From NCBI GenBank assembly GCA_003415625.1, contig PYIU01000011.1:1315001-1379000 (forward strand): 64,000 nucleotides of DNA, written 5' to 3'. Shown here piece after piece: positions 1-12,900 of the stretch. The notes under the pieces were generated by a model. That model saw nothing but the letters and a program-made list of their open reading frames with translations. It did no database searches and was not told where the DNA came from. Position 1 is the stretch's first letter. The number at the start of each line of letters is the position of its first letter. This stretch comes from Aquanectria penicillioides (Eukaryota > Ascomycota > Sordariomycetes > Hypocreales > Nectriaceae). The position numbers were made by a program, and so were the translations under genes.

Positions 1-1667
1 AAAGAAAGAAAGATTATATTTAATTAAATGCATTTAATAGTCTATATAAATATTTTAAACTAATAGTATTAAAGAACTTTAGCTTAATGCTAAAAACTAC
101 TAAAAATTTAAATAAAATTAAATAACCTTAATAAAATAATTTAAGAAGCTTTAGTAGATTTTAGGTTAAAAGGAAATATTATCTTTAATAAAATAGCATA
201 AAAATATAAGCTAAAAGTAAAGCCTATAGAAGCTTTTACTATATTTTACTTTAATAATTAAATCTAAATATATAGAAAAGTAAATATTAAGCTATTTTTT
301 AAAAATATTTAAATAGTATAAAGATTTTATATTGCTTTAAAAGAATATATTTCTATTCCTTTTATTTTAAAAATGCCCTTTATTAAGATTACTAAAGTTA
401 TATTTAATTATATATCTCTAAAAGAAGAAATACTTCTATAATATTAATTTAGCTTAATTAAGATTATTATACTTATTGCTAGAAATATTAAATAGAATGC
501 CTTAAAAGTATAGAAACTACTTAAGATAATTAAAAATAAGTTCCTAAAGTTCTTTTAAACTAATAAAATTATAGAGTTTAAAAGAAAATAATAATAAGTA
601 TTTAATTAAATAATTAAATAAGGCATTAATAAAAGCAATAATTTAATTAATAGTTAAAAATTGATTAAAGGTTAACTATATAAAGGTAATAAAGGTAAAA
701 AAGAAGCTATAATTAGCTATATACTAAAAAAGAAAGTAATATTTATTAATATAATATATAAATAAAAAGCTAATAAAATATATCCTAAAGATAATATTCT
801 ATTAAATAGATCTATTCTTAAAAAGAATTTATACTAAAAGAAAAAAAGGTAAAAGAAAGTAAAGGAAAACCTTAAAGAGAAGTTTAAGTACTTAAAGCTT
901 TTAATACTTAAATTCTTTAAAATAGCTAAAGGATTAAGGCTATATAAAGAAAGACTTTAAAAAGTAATTAATTAAATAAAAGGGATTTTTATTAAAAAAA
1001 AAAGAAATATTTTATTAGAAATTCTCTATAATAAAGAGGCAGTATTTACTTAAGATTTTAAGGAATATAGAAGGCTAAACCTTAAAATAGCCTTTTTATA
1101 AATTATTAAAATATTAAAATATAAAGCTTAATAAACTAAAAATATTTTAATCTCTAAAGGATTAAAAAAGGAGGTTATTAAATTACTAAAAACTTAAATA
1201 AAAAGAGGAATTCTTTAAGAGTTTTATATTGCCTATTAAAACCTATATATATTAATAGAAAAAAAAATAATAAACTTTATTTAATTAATTTAGCTAAAAG
1301 ATATAATATATATATATATAAAATAGATTAATTCCTTTAAAGGCTAATAAATTCTTAATTAAATTTAAAATATATAAAATTTTAACTCTTTTAGACTTCT
1401 TTTTAAAATATAATTAAATTTCCTAAATAAAAAAAAGTTAAAATTTAATAACTTTTAATATACTATTAAAGCTTTTTAAAATATATACTTTATTATAAGA
1501 AGGAATTAATTTAATAGTATAGTTTTTAAAAATTATAATTAAAATCCTTTTTAATCTATTATTAAAAGTCTATTAAGCCTTTTTAAATAATATTACTATT
1601 AAAGAACTAAAGATTAAATATAATAAAGAAAAAGTGCTTTTTAATATATAAAGGTTTATTTTAAAGT
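1..1667 (+). mobile_element. Ty3/Gypsy retrotransposon relic (gag-pol part), RIP-mutated
   Basis: Sequence shows an AT-saturated stretch with no open frame. Around 1,165-1,420 the plus strand still reads like the start of a Gypsy reverse transcriptase: a 'RGIL.E.Y.AYR.PYILVEKK' type stretch, then 'LIN.AKRYN', then 'ILTLLDFF', with stop codons where Gln or Trp would be expected. A later stretch near 1,500-1,600 reads 'IIIRILFNLLLK'. These are typical of fungal Gypsy RTs but differ from the second Gypsy in the window (35-45 kb), so this is a separate family. It is cut at its right end by the 3' tail of LINE copy A and runs off the left edge, so no LTR is visible. Class assignment is by remembered family pattern, not alignment. 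Confidence 0.55.
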
Positions 1668-2208
1668 ATTTATTTATTTATTTATTAATACTCTATAGAC
1701 CTATAAAGTAAATAGTACTTCTATACTATATAAATAAAGGAAAAAACTATACTAATAGAGTAAAAACCTTTATTTAATATAATATTAGGCCTATTATAAG
1801 TCCTTTATAAAAAGGCATTAAATTAAAAGTTAGTTTAGTACTATTATTAAAATATTCTATTTGCCTAATTATAAGATTAGTAAATAAAGTAAAAGTAAGG
1901 CCTATAATAGGCCTAAATTATCTATACTATAGGCCTATTATAAGAAGTAAGGCGCTAATCTAATGCCAGCTAGTAGCTAGCTAGCTACTAGCTATTTAAA
2001 TGCTATTATTATTATTTTTTAATCTTTATAAGTATACTTAATTTTTTTTCCTTTTTTCTTTTTTATATACCTTTATAAAAGCTTTTTATTGCCTTTAAGT
2101 ATGCACTTTATTAATGCATTATTTATATAGAATACCTAACTTATATAAGCGCTAATTACTATTTTTATTGCTATTTTATATTAATTATATATAGCTAAAA
2201 ATAATAAT

Positions 2209-2245
<37 letters not shown>

Positions 2246-5200
2246 GCAATAATAATAATAACTATAATAATTATAACTATAATTATAACTATAACTATAA
2301 TTATAATAGTTTATATATACTATAGGCCTATTATAGTTTCTATATTAATACTTATATAGATACTAAAACGCCAGGCTGGCTATACTAAGGCAGGGGGTGC
2401 TAAGCTGTCCTTAAGGGCAGTGCGGGATCTGCCCTACTTTATATATATTATATAGATAGCAAGAGATAGAGAGAAGGGTTTATACTAAAATTAGGCCAAT
2501 AAATTATATCCTTTTATTATAACTTTAGGTAGCTAATAGCAATAAATGCTAAAGCTAATAGCTATATTGCTTATGCCTATATATATAAGCTATATAAGCT
2601 ATTGCTATATTTAATAAAGGCTAATACTTAAGCACTAATAGTAGCTTTATAAAAGGGAATAGCTATAGTAAGTACTTTTTAATTTTAACTTAAGTTTACT
2701 ATTAATGCAGTCTATTAAATAAAGAAGCTTTAGTAATTAAGGGCTAAGGCTATTTAAGCTAAAAGAAAGGCAATTTAAATATACTTTTAAGCTATATTTA
2801 TAGTTTTAATTATAAATCTTAATATTAATTAATTCTATAAGTTAATTAATAGAGTTAATTATATAGCTATAGCTTTTAAAAGTTTAATAGCTATATTATT
2901 TTTTTTAATTAAAGGGATTAAAGCTATTTAAAAATAAATAGTATTAAAGAGTAATAATAGTAATAGATTAAATTAATTTTAATATAGATTTATATTAGCT
3001 AATATTAATAGTAAATACTAAAGTTTAATATAACTTTTTAAGTAATAGCTTAAGCTTAAATAGAGCTAAAGGGGGATTAAAGTAAAAAGGGCTTAAGGAT
3101 AAAGAGAAAAATAATAAAAAGAATAGTAAGAAAGATAAAATAGATCTTATATCTTTTAGAAAGAATATAGACTTAAAATAAATAGTATTATTAAAGTAGG
3201 CAAATATAGATTAAATATAGTAATAAATAAAGGTTAAGTTTAAAATAAAGGTAAAGTAAAGACTTAATTATTAAAAGGGGTAGGCTTTAGTGTATTATTT
3301 ATATAGTAAGCTAGTTTTTTTCTCTTTTTTAAAGGGGGTTTTATTAAATATATTAACTTCCTTTTTAATAAAGGGATTAAAGCACTTAAATAAAAGAATT
3401 ACTAAAAGGTAAAAGTAATATATAAATAGATATATTTTAAATTAAATATAGCTTAATAGCTAGCTTATAATGCAATATAATATATAGGTAGGCTAGCTAT
3501 TTAATAAAATAGTATATAGTTTAGGCTTTAAATAGATATTATTTAAGCTTAAGGAGATTATAAAATAGATTAAATAAAGATTTCTTTTAGCTTAAGTAAA
3601 ATAAGCAATATAGTATAATATAGCTAACTATTTTAATAGTATCTTTATATTAGCATTAAAATATATTTACCTTAAGGACTTTTTTTTAAAAAAGAAATCC
3701 TTAAAGCTTAATGCATTCTATTTATATTTAAATAAATAAAGAGCTTTTATACTTTTTAAGTCCTTTATAAAGGTAAATAGTTTTCTTCTTTATATAAAGT
3801 AAAAAGACTTTAATTACTTTTATTTTATTATTTATATAGTATTTATAAAACTTATATTTAGCTTATTTCTATTAATGCCTTTAATTAATTAATACTTAAT
3901 TTTTAATTAACTTTTAATTCTTTTTATATTCTTTATTAAAAAGCTAATTAATTAGCTATTCTTTATATTTTTATATTAATTTATACTAAAGGCTATTATA
4001 GTAATAATAATAGATTTATTATATTATTTATTTATTTAATAATACTCTATAGGTCTTACAATAGGCAGTGCTTCTATACTGTTTTTAATAGAGGAAAAAC
4101 CATATATATAAGATATTAAATAAAAACCTCTATATCCCTTACTTGCTAGCCCCTTATTTATCTCTATAGATTAGAAATAATTAAACACTAATTATACCTC
4201 TTATAGTTCAGTATATATTAACTATCTTTTCTTCTGCTTTTGCTTATAATAACTATACTACCGATTGGCCCTATAGAAACAGTATATTATTATACCTAGA
4301 ATTTATAGTTGGGGAGACTGCTAAGGATCTTGCGCTTTAGTTGCGGCCTAGGTTTATTTAAGAGCTGTGGGGCTAGGCTCTTATAGGCCCCGCCTAAACC
4401 TATAGCCTCACTATTATAGGTCGGGCTCGCCGGGATAACGCTCTAGAAGCGGCCGAGTTTTTCACTACTAGCTATAGGCTAGGCTGCTTTTAAGTTCCCC
4501 TTGCCCTGCCTGAGTTTTATTATATTATTAATATAATTATAAAAAGAATAAGTTTTTTAATACTTTAGGCTTAAAGCTAGCCTTAAAATTAAATAAATTA
4601 TTTATTAAAATATATATTAAGTAAAGAGATTTTAAGCTTACTTTTTAGCAATTTAATTAAAGTAGCTTTATAGCCTTTCCTTATAATATAAAGGGCTTAA
4701 GTCTATTTAATAAATAAGGCTTTAATAATCCTTTTTAGGTTTTTATCTCTTTTTACTAAAAAATAATATATATTAATACTATAGGCAATTATAGACTTAA
4801 TTATATATATATATTATATAAACAGCCTTAAGGTTTACTCTTTATATACTTACTATAAGGGTAATAAGGGCCTGCCTTTAGCGCTTAAATTTTCCTTTAA
4901 GCTTAAAGATATATAGGCCTTAAAGTAGCTTTTTATATAGCTATAACCTAAAGAAATAGTATAATTTTTATAGCTAGATTGTATTATAAGTAAGGGTTAA
5001 TTAAACTTAATGCCTTTAGTATTAATAAAAAAAATAAAAGAGTTAGGCTTTAGTAGGTTTAAAGATTATACTTTTAATAAAGGCCTAAAATATATATACT
5101 ATTTATATAGCTTTAAGTTAAGCTTAAGTCTTTATTATATCTTTTTTAAATATAAGTATATTTATATTATTAGTAAATTTAATTATTATAATTTTAAGGA

Positions 5201-7305
5201 CTTTTTAAAGCACTATATAAAGCCTTAATATAAATAGAATAAAGAGAATAAAAAAGAGTAGCAATCCTTATAGAACTCTTGCTTTAATACTATAGGGTTT
5301 AAAGAACTTACTATTAAACTAAAGGTATATTAAATGCTTAAATAAATAGCTAAAGAGTTAAATTAATAATTACTATAAATAGCCTTAATTATAAAGGATA
5401 GTAATAAGCCTTTTATAGTTAATTAAATTAAAAGCTATAGTAAAGTTTAATTAAAAAAGTAATGCTATTTTACTATAAGTCTATACTATATATACTACTT
5501 CTATTATAACTATAAGGGCTAGCTTAATAGACCTTTAGGGTTTATTCTTTATTTAACTATTAAAAAGTATATTTAGATTTTTAATTATTACTACTATTTA
5601 TTAAGCTATTATTAACTTTATTATTTTATTAATAATACTAAAAAAGAAAATAGATCTTTATTTAAATACTATATATTTTTAGGCTATTATTTTATTAAAT
5701 TTAAGAATAATTATAGTAATTATATAATAAAAGCAATATAGAAAATGCCTAAATATAATACTTATATTAATAATAGTAATAAAGGCTTTTAGAAAGGGCT
5801 TACTATATACTTTAAGGAAGCTAATAGAAAATCTATTATTACTAAAGGCTTTTTATAATTAAATTTTAAAGAGCAAGTAGGCTAATTTATAGAGTTTAAT
5901 ATAGTTTTATATTAAGTCTTTAGCATTTTATAGCATTTAATCTATACTTAATAATTATATTATAAGGTTTATTATAATAGATTTAATATTTTAATTATTT
6001 ACTTAAGGCTTAAGAAAGAAGCATTTTACTAATATAGTTGCCTATTTAATATAGCTTATAGCTAAGGAATCTTACTTAAGGCAGTTAAGAGGAAGGAGCT
6101 ATAAAGAGGCTAAAGCAATACTACTTTAGAATTATATCTATCTCTTTAAGTTTTAAAGTTTCTTTTAGCTATTAATACCTTTCTCTATTTTAGCTTTAAA
6201 TAAAGTATTGCATTAAGCTATATACCTAGCTTTAGCTATATAAGCCTTTTGCTTATTGCCTATCTTTTATAGTTTTAATTAATTAATTGCTATACTATTA
6301 TATTATATATATCTTTATGCTTATTTAAGTTAATAGATAGCCTTTATAATAGGCTAATCCTATTAATTATTATAGTTAGGCTTAAGTTGCCTTTATATTA
6401 AGGTAGTATATTAAGCAATTTAATGCAGTTTTTAGGTTAGCTATTTAATTGCCTCTTTTAGCTATTATATAAAGATTATCTTGCCTAAAGTTTAATAAAG
6501 AGTAATTTATGCTTTAAGTTTAGCTTTTTTAGGGTATATTATATATTAATTAAATGCTATAAGCTAAAGGTTTAATAAAAAAAAGGGCAATATATCTATA
6601 AAAGACTTAATATATATTTACTATAAAATATAATTAAAGCTATTTAAGTTATAATTAAGGCTTAAATAAATAGTATAGCTATTCTTTAAGGCTTAGGCTA
6701 AATTAAAAGTATTATTTTTAATATTGCTTATTTCTTAAGTTATAGTTCTATAGGGGGTTATTAAAGCTATATTTAATTATTGCATTTCTATTAAAAAGAT
6801 TAAGCTATATAAAGTAGTTTTATTATAGCAGTTCTATATTAAGTAATATAAATTAAAGTCTTTAATTATAATTATTTTAAGGGCTAAAGTAAGGTTAGCT
6901 AAAATATATATTGCCCTTAAGTTTCTTTTACTTTTTAAAGGGTTATATATTATAATTATTTTTATATAATAATATTTAAAATTAACTTTAATTTAATCTT
7001 CTCTTACTTAATAAATTTAGGTCTTTAATCTATATTATTTATATATATAAAGAGCTATATAGCTTAAGTAATAAATTATAGTATAGTTTAATCTTTTAGA
7101 ATTTACTAAAGTATTAATCCTTTAGTTTTTAGCTAGTTTTAAAAGTGCAATTGCATTATATCTATTATAGGTATATAGTACTTAATAGATTAATTTAAAG
7201 CAGTAATATATATTTTAAAATAGAATCTATATTAATTAAATATAAATAAAGGGGTTAATTTAATAGATAGTAATAATAAAGTATAGGTATTAAAAGAAAG
7301 AGAAT
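1668..7305 (-). mobile_element. Tad1-like LINE, copy A (5'-truncated, minus strand)
   Basis: On the plus strand the element starts with the reverse complement of the family tail (TATTTATTTATTAATACTC) and continues through the 3' UTR, the (AAT)n tract near 2,205-2,250, the RNase H-like part and RT, ending near 7,305 at a point equivalent to about 1.5 kb into full-length copy D. About 5.1 kb of LINE remains once the nested SINE is removed, matching the corresponding part of D. The RT catalytic box is antisense near 5,160-5,200. All frames are broken by RIP. A SINE copy is inserted at 4,029-4,515. The truncated 5' end abuts the truncated 5' end of copy B, so the two lie head to head. Confidence 0.85.
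4029..4515 (-). mobile_element. 5'-truncated SINE copy inserted in LINE A
   Basis: This is the reverse complement of the last ~490 bp of the SINE at 55,343-55,931, starting with the shared tail and ending inside the tRNA-unrelated body; the tRNA-like head is missing. It is flanked by a perfect 14-bp duplication TTTATTATATTATT (4,015-4,028 and 4,516-4,529). Removing the insert and one repeat restores the continuous LINE sequence seen in the other copies. GC content is clearly above the surrounding LINE, but several C-to-T changes distinguish it from the 55-kb copy. Truncation at the 5' end with a variable-length duplication is the mark of target-primed reverse transcription. Confidence 0.88.
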
Positions 7306-9676
7306 AAAGTCTTTAGAATTATAGTAATTAAATTTATTAATAATATAAATATATTTATATTTAAAAGAGATATAATAGAGATTTAAGCTTAATTTAAAAC
7401 TATATAAATAGTATATGCATTTTAAGCCTCTATTAATAGTATAACCTTTAAACTCATTAAGGCCTAGCTCCTCTATTTCTTCTACTAATATTAAGGGCAT
7501 TAAGTTTAACTAACCCTTATCTATAATACAATCTAACTATAAAAATTATACTATTTTTTTAGATTATAGCTATATAAAAAACTGCTTTAAGGCCTATATA
7601 TCTTTAAGCTTAAAGGAAAACTTAAGCGCTAAAAGTAAGCCCTTATTGCTTTTATAGCAAGTATATAAAAAGTAAACCTTAAGGCTGCCTATACAATATA
7701 TATATATATAATTAAATCTATAATTGCCTATAGTATTAGTATATATTATTCTTTAATAAAAAGGGGTAGTAATTTAAAAGGGATTGTTAAAGCTCTATTA
7801 ATTAAATAGACTTAAGCTCTTTATGCTATTAAAGGAGGCTATAAAGCTACTTTAATTAAACTATTAAAAAGTAAGCTTAAAATCCCTTTATTAAATATAT
7901 ATTTTAATAAATAATTTATTTAATTTTAAGGCTAGCTTTAAATTTAAGGCATTAAAAGATTTATTCTTTTTATAATTATATTAATAATATATTAAATCTA
8001 TTATTATTATTATAATAGCCTTTAATATAAATTAATATAAAAATATAAAAAGTAGCTTATTAATTAGCTTTTTAATAAAAAATATAAAAAAAACTAAAAG
8101 TTAATTAAAAATTAAATATTAATTAATTAAAGGCATTAATAAAAATAAGCTAAATATAAGTTTTATAAATAGTATATTAATAATAAAATAAAGGCAGCTA
8201 AAATCTTTTTACTTTATATAAAAAAGAAAACTATTTGCCTATATAAAGGACTTAAGAAGTATAAAAGCTCTTTATTTACCTAAATGTAAATAAAATGCAT
8301 TAAACTTTAGGGTTTTCTTTTCTAAAGAAAGGTCCTTAAAGTAAGTATGCCTTAATGCTAATATAAAGATACTATTAAAACAATTAGCTATATTATATTA
8401 TATTGCTTATTTTATTTAAGCTAAAAGGAAACTTTATTTAATTTACTTTATAATCTTTTTAAGCTTAAATAATATCTATTTAAAGCTTAAACTATATACT
8501 GCCTTATTAAGTAATTAGCCTATTTATATATTATATTATACTATAAACTAACTATTAAGCTATATTTAATTTAAAATATATTTACTTTTATACTATTTTT
8601 ATCTTTTAATAATTCTTTTACTTAAGTGCTTTAACTCCTTTATTAAAAGGGAAGTTAATATATTTAGAAAAACCCTCTTTAAGAGAGAGAAAAAACTAGC
8701 CTATTATATAAATAATATATTAAAGCCTGCCCTTTTTAATAATTAAGTCTCTATTTTAGCCCTATTTAAACTCTATCTTTATTTATTATTGCACTTAATC
8801 TATATCTATCTATTCTAGCAATACTATTTACTTTAAGTTTATATTCTTTTTAAAAGATATAAAATCTATTTTATTTTCCTTATTATTTTTCTTTTTATTT
8901 TTCTTTTTACTATTCTTCCCTTTATTCCCTTTATCCTTAAGCCTCCCTTACTTTAATCCCCCTTTAGCTTTACTTAAGCTTAAGCTATTGCTTAAAGAGT
9001 TATACTAAACTTTAGTCTCTATTACTAATATTAGCTAATATAAACCTATATTAAGACTAATACTATTTATTACTATTATTACTTTTAGGTACTATCTATC
9101 TTTAAGTAGCTTTAGCTCTTTTAACTAAAAAAGGCAATATAGCTATTAAGCTTTTAAAAGCTATAGCTATATAATTAACTCTATTAATTAGCTTATAGAG
9201 CTAATTAGCATTAAGACTTATAGTTAAAACTATAGATATAGCTTAAAAGTGCACTTAAATTGCCTTTTTTTTAGCTTAAATAGCTTTAGCCTTTAATTAC
9301 TAAAGCTTCTCTTTTTATAATCTATATTAGTATTATATCTATAGTAAAACTAAATTAAGCTATACTTACTATAGCTATCTCTTTTTATAAAGCTACTATT
9401 AGTATATAGGCATTAGCCTTTATTAAGTATAATAATAGCTTATATAGCTTATATATATAGGCATAAGCTATATAGCTATTAGCCTTAATATCTATTAATA
9501 GTTAGTTTCTTATAGCTATAAAGAATAGAAACTATATATTAGCCTAATCCTAATATAGACTATCCTTTTTATCTTTTGCTATTTGCATAATATATATAGA
9601 ATAGAGTAGATTCTATACTGCCTTTAGGGTTAGTATAGCACCCCCTACCTTAATGCAGCCAGCTTAACGTTTTAGC
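7306..9676 (+). mobile_element. Tad1-like LINE, copy B, left part (5'-truncated)
   Basis: Begins at the RT catalytic-box region (7,308-7,345, equivalent to about 27,850 in copy D) and runs through the end of RT, the RNase H-like region and into the 3' UTR, where Copia element 1 interrupts it at 9,676. The right part resumes at 15,205. The summed length, about 3.05 kb, equals the matching 3' portion of copy D. Heavily RIP-mutated with no usable frame. A minus-strand open frame at 7,255-7,500 crosses the A/B junction and is a shadow of the RT region. Confidence 0.83.
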
Positions 9677-9935
9677 TATTAATAGATATAGCGGCCAGGC
9701 AAAGGTAGTTGCTACTACAAATATAGCGGCCAGCCACAAGCCAACCTTAGGGGCCTTATAGGCCTAGGTCTTAAGGCTATATATCCTTACAAAGGAATCC
9801 CTATACTATAAATAGATAACTATATTCTATAACCACTATTTAGCTGCTCTTTATAAATCCTAATTAATCTAGACTAATCTATTGTATATATTGCCTGCTA
9901 TAACTGTCCCTATATATGCCTATATATTGTTTATA
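9677..9935 (+). repeat. 5' LTR of Copia element 1 (259 bp)
   Basis: Starts TATTAATAG and ends TTGTTTATA, consistent with TG...CA ends after RIP. Contains two copies of ATATAGCGGCC about 40 bp apart. Preceded by TTAGC (9,672-9,676). More C-to-T mutated than its 3' partner. Confidence 0.93.
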
Positions 9936-12900
9936 GGTTATAAGCCTAAAGCTTTAATTTAAGAAGAAATTGCAGCTATTTAAAAGGTTTAAATTAACCT
10001 AAAGTTCATCCCTTAAAGTTAGTGTTTATAATATTAATCAATTAAGGTCCTAAAACCTAAGCAATAGCTTTAAAGCTAGCCCTAAAGCCAGTCCTTATTA
10101 TTAAAGCAATTAAATAGACTAATAATAAAGAAGATCTTACTAAAAGAGAAGATAATCTTAAGGATCTTTTACTCCTTTTTAAAAAATTAATAAAGCCTAC
10201 TAAAAGGGACCTATAGAAGATTTAGCTAAATTTAAGCATTATAATATAATAAATAATAAAGATAATATAGTAAATATAAAAGCTATAAAAGCACTTTAAC
10301 TAAAAGACTAAAAATAAATTAAAGATTAAGTATAAAATATAGCCTAAAGATAAATTAAAATTTAAGGTAAAAGATAATAAAAATAAAAGCTTTAAGTATT
10401 AAGGAAGCTAACTCTTCTATACCTTAAAGGAGCCCTTAAGAGCTTTAAATAAAATATTTAATTTTTTAAGGAATAAAAAGATATTAATAAAGCCTGCCTT
10501 AAATAAAAAGAAGATTATAAACTTATAATTAATTAAAATTAAGGATTTTATTGATTTTAACTTTAAGATAAAGGGAAATAATATACTTAAGGGATTAAAG
10601 AATTAGGCTGCCTAAAAGAAATATCTTTTCTATATTATAACTGCTATTAAATAGCATAAAGAGATTAAGATCTTACATTTAGAAGAAATGCACTTAATTG
10701 CTGCTATAGAAATAGCAGTTTTATAGAAACTAAAGCTATTATTATCTTTAATAAAGACTAGCATAAAGGCTATTAAGCTATTAATAAAAAGGTACAATAA
10801 TATAAAGTCCTAATAGAGCTTAGCTAACCTCTATTAAAAATTAAAGTCCCTAACTCTAAAGAAACTATAAGGGGTCTAAAGTTATATTAATAACTTCTAT
10901 TATATTATAAATAGCATTATTAAAGCTAGCAGCAAGCTCTTTAAATACTAAAAAAAGATAAGGTTTATAAATAGCATTAAAAAGGTCTTTTTTAAGTAAA
11001 ATGCACTTTAATATAACTATAAGCAAAAGGGAAAATACTAATCTATCTATAAAATATAAAAAGACTTTATTAATAAAGCTAAAAGTCTATAGACTTCCTA
11101 AAAGAAAAGTAAAGACTCTAGCAGTAAGAAAGGCATATAAATAAGTGCTTAATTAAATAAAAAGGATAATTGCAAAAGAGATTCTAAAAGCAGTAAATGC
11201 TTTAACTATAACCAAAAAGGTTATATTGTAAAGAACTATCTATTTCTATAAAAGGAGAGTAAAGGCAGTAAAAATAGAAGGTTAAAGAAGAAAAATAATA
11301 GTAATAAAACCACTAAAAAGACTAAAAAGACCGCCCTATATATAGAATTAAATAAGCAAAATGCTAAAAATGCAAAAGAAGCTAAAAACAATTCTAATAA
11401 TAATAATAATACTATTTTTATATACTATAAAGGCTTAAAGGCAAAAAAGTTCTTTAGTAATGCTTTTATAAAGTTATTAGCAAAAAAGGCAGCTATAGCA
11501 ATAAATTCTAGCCCACTAAAATAGCAGTTATATAGTCCCCCTAATATTAATAACAATACTACACTAAAGGCTAAAGGAAATAGCAATTTCATTACTATTT
11601 TAATATCTATAGAATTAAGCCTTACTAACTAAAAAGACTGCTAGCTTTAGGACTTAAAAGCTAATATATATACTATTAATAACTTTAAATAGTTTAAAGA
11701 AAATAAATAATATAAACTTAATAAAATAATGCTAATTCTTATAGTTAAAGGCACTATATACCCTATAGCTATAGGAATAGCAGTAGTTATACTATTTATA
11801 GAAAGAGAGAGAATAAGGACTGTAATACTTAAAGATGCAATCCTTATTAAAGATTTCCTGCTAAATATAATCTCCAGTAAGAAAGTCTATCTCTTTAGCA
11901 ATTATATAATTAAAAATAAGATCTTTAATAGCAATAGTAAGATCTTTATAACCCTTAATATCCTTAACTAAAAGTTTTTACTTAAAGCAATAAAAGGTAT
12001 AATAAGCTATTACTTTACTTCTAAAATAATGCTAATATAAATAAAATAGTTTAAAGTAAGAATATAGCATTAAAGACTTATTTATATAGATTAAAAAGCC
12101 CTTAACTATACCTTTAAGGTTACAAAAGGTAGGCTTAATAATTATAAGCTACTTAATATACCCTATAAAGACTATAAGCTTACTAAAAGCATAAAGTTCT
12201 TACTAAAAACACTATAAAAAAGAGTAAACTATATGCTTAACCTTCTCTATATAGACTTTATAGAGTTAAGTCTATATATATATAATAGAAAGAGGTATTT
12301 TAAGCTTATAATTAATAATAAAAGCTATTACTTTTATAGCAATTTACTTAAAAAGAAAAGCAATACTGCTACCTTAATAGAAAAAGATCTTTTAGTATTT
12401 AGAACTATTATAGCTTATAGTTTGCCCTAAAAGATATAGTTTAATAGTAGCTATAAATTTATTAATAAAAAGGTTAATAAACTTCTCTTAAAAATAAAGA
12501 TCTTTATAATTATTATACTGCTATATAGCTATAAATAAAATAGCTTTATTAAATAGATAAACTATATAATCTAAAAGAAAGCAAAAAGTATAATAATAGC
12601 AATAAATATCCCTTTTAGGCTATAAAGAGAGATTATCCTTATAGTTATATATATTGCTAATATTATAGCAATAAGATTATTAAACTAAAAGACCTTTTAT
12701 AAGATTTACTTTATAAATCTAATTTTAAAAAAGGAATATATATTAAGCATTAAGTATCTATAGATTTTAGGGTTAAAGGCATTTATTTATATTAAATAGA
12801 AAAAGTATAATAAATCTAAAAAGATACTGCCTTATAGTTAGAAAGAAATCCTTATAGAATTCTAAAGAACTAAAGTATATAGGATTTAAAACCCTAAAAT

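Noticed and set aside
5010..5228. 72-codon open frame, repeated at 7,255-7,500, 23,473-23,691 and 50,369-50,587, as a conserved small gene
   Set aside because: All four lie antisense to the LINE RT active-site region; similarity follows from LINE homology.
11729..12430. Small open frames 11,729-11,971 and 12,233-12,430 as genes
   Set aside because: They are surviving fragments inside the RIP-mutated pol region of Copia element 1 and lack independent signals.
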